From positions 540,096-604,095 of the forward strand of contig NZ_BMOL01000001.1 of NCBI RefSeq assembly GCF_014647055.1: a stretch of 64,000 nt of DNA, written 5' to 3'. The notes beneath the pieces were generated by a model. That model did not search any database. It was not told the origin of the DNA and saw only the letters and a program-made list of their open reading frames with translations. This document shows positions 63,888 through 64,000 of this stretch, piece after piece (position 1 is the first letter of the stretch; each line of letters opens with the position of its first letter). A program made the translations under genes and the position numbers. Source of the stretch: Deinococcus aerolatus. GTDB lineage: Bacteria; Deinococcota; Deinococci; Deinococcales; Deinococcaceae.

Positions 63888-64000
63888 GCTACATGCTCGA
63901 AAGTACACAGGCGGTCAAGGGGCAATACTGGAATGAACCCCTCGGACAGGACCACGGGCCAAGTCACTTCGCCCCGGTCAGCGGCTACGCTGACCAGACC
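63881..64000 (-). CDS. C-terminal fragment of an unidentified gene (partial)
   Basis: Reading the minus strand from the window edge gives 39 residues (GLVSVAADRGEV, later PVLPLDRLCTFEHVAR) and a TAG stop at 63881-63883. The convergent position behind a shared hairpin supports it being real. Too little sequence is present to name a family. Confidence 0.55.
   Translation of the reverse strand, partial: GLVSVAADRGEVTWPVVLSEGFIPVLPLDRLCTFEHVAR

Overview
The window is high-GC, gene-dense bacterial chromosome that reads as Deinococcus (Deinococcota). Three things point there. The first is a LysK-type [LysW]-lysine hydrolase from the alpha-aminoadipate route to lysine. The second is a pair of small acidic proteins of a kind I associate only with this genus. 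The third is the very frequent layout of a TANNNT -10 box ending 6-10 nt before the start codon, the leaderless-mRNA arrangement known to be common in Deinococcus. No phage, CRISPR array, integrase or intact insertion sequence was seen.

Layout. 1-2704: a broken BTAD-like C-terminus, a DUF418 membrane protein, a low-molecular-weight tyrosine phosphatase and a Jag-like KH/R3H RNA-binding protein. 2853-5772 (minus): transaldolase and an SLC13-type anion permease. 5773-7548: a visibly AT-richer island with one secreted protein built of three repeats. 7549-8836: YebC and a trypco2-like protein. 8864-13059: amidohydrolase, a response regulator with SARP-like output and an HD-GYP protein. 13116-18711: beta-lactamase-fold hydrolase, oligopeptidase B, MFS transporter and RodA. 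18871-21203: YceI, small membrane proteins and MinDE. 21351-23256: pseudouridine catabolism (PsuK, PsuG). 23373-25235: AccBC. 25443-31490: IclR regulator, M42 peptidase, lipoamide dehydrogenase, mannose-6-phosphate isomerase and phosphohexomutase. 31586-32017: two tRNAs, each with its own consensus promoter and terminator. 32140-38549: glutamate synthase (GltB, GltD). 38746-44097: an envelope cluster of SpoIID/LytB protein, LptD-like barrel and lipoprotein. 44208-47579: FAD oxidoreductase, TatA and ComM/YifB. 47791-48487: the tandem small paralogs. 48704-52853: a PH-like membrane protein, LysK and MutL. 52925-58679 (minus): M20 amidohydrolase, peptide-binding protein, two paralogous alpha/beta hydrolases and a lipoprotein. 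59001-63829: an Ig-repeat lipoprotein and a subtilisin-like lipoprotein, followed by a perfect 28-bp bidirectional hairpin facing a truncated gene at the right edge.

Most of the window is core metabolism and envelope biology. The least ordinary items are the three-repeat secreted protein in the AT-rich island, the trypco2-like protein, the 11-codon leaderless ORF coupled to comM, the tandem acidic paralogs, and the SpoIID/LptD-like pair joined by a GTGA overlap. No clearly new multi-gene defence or biosynthetic system could be supported.
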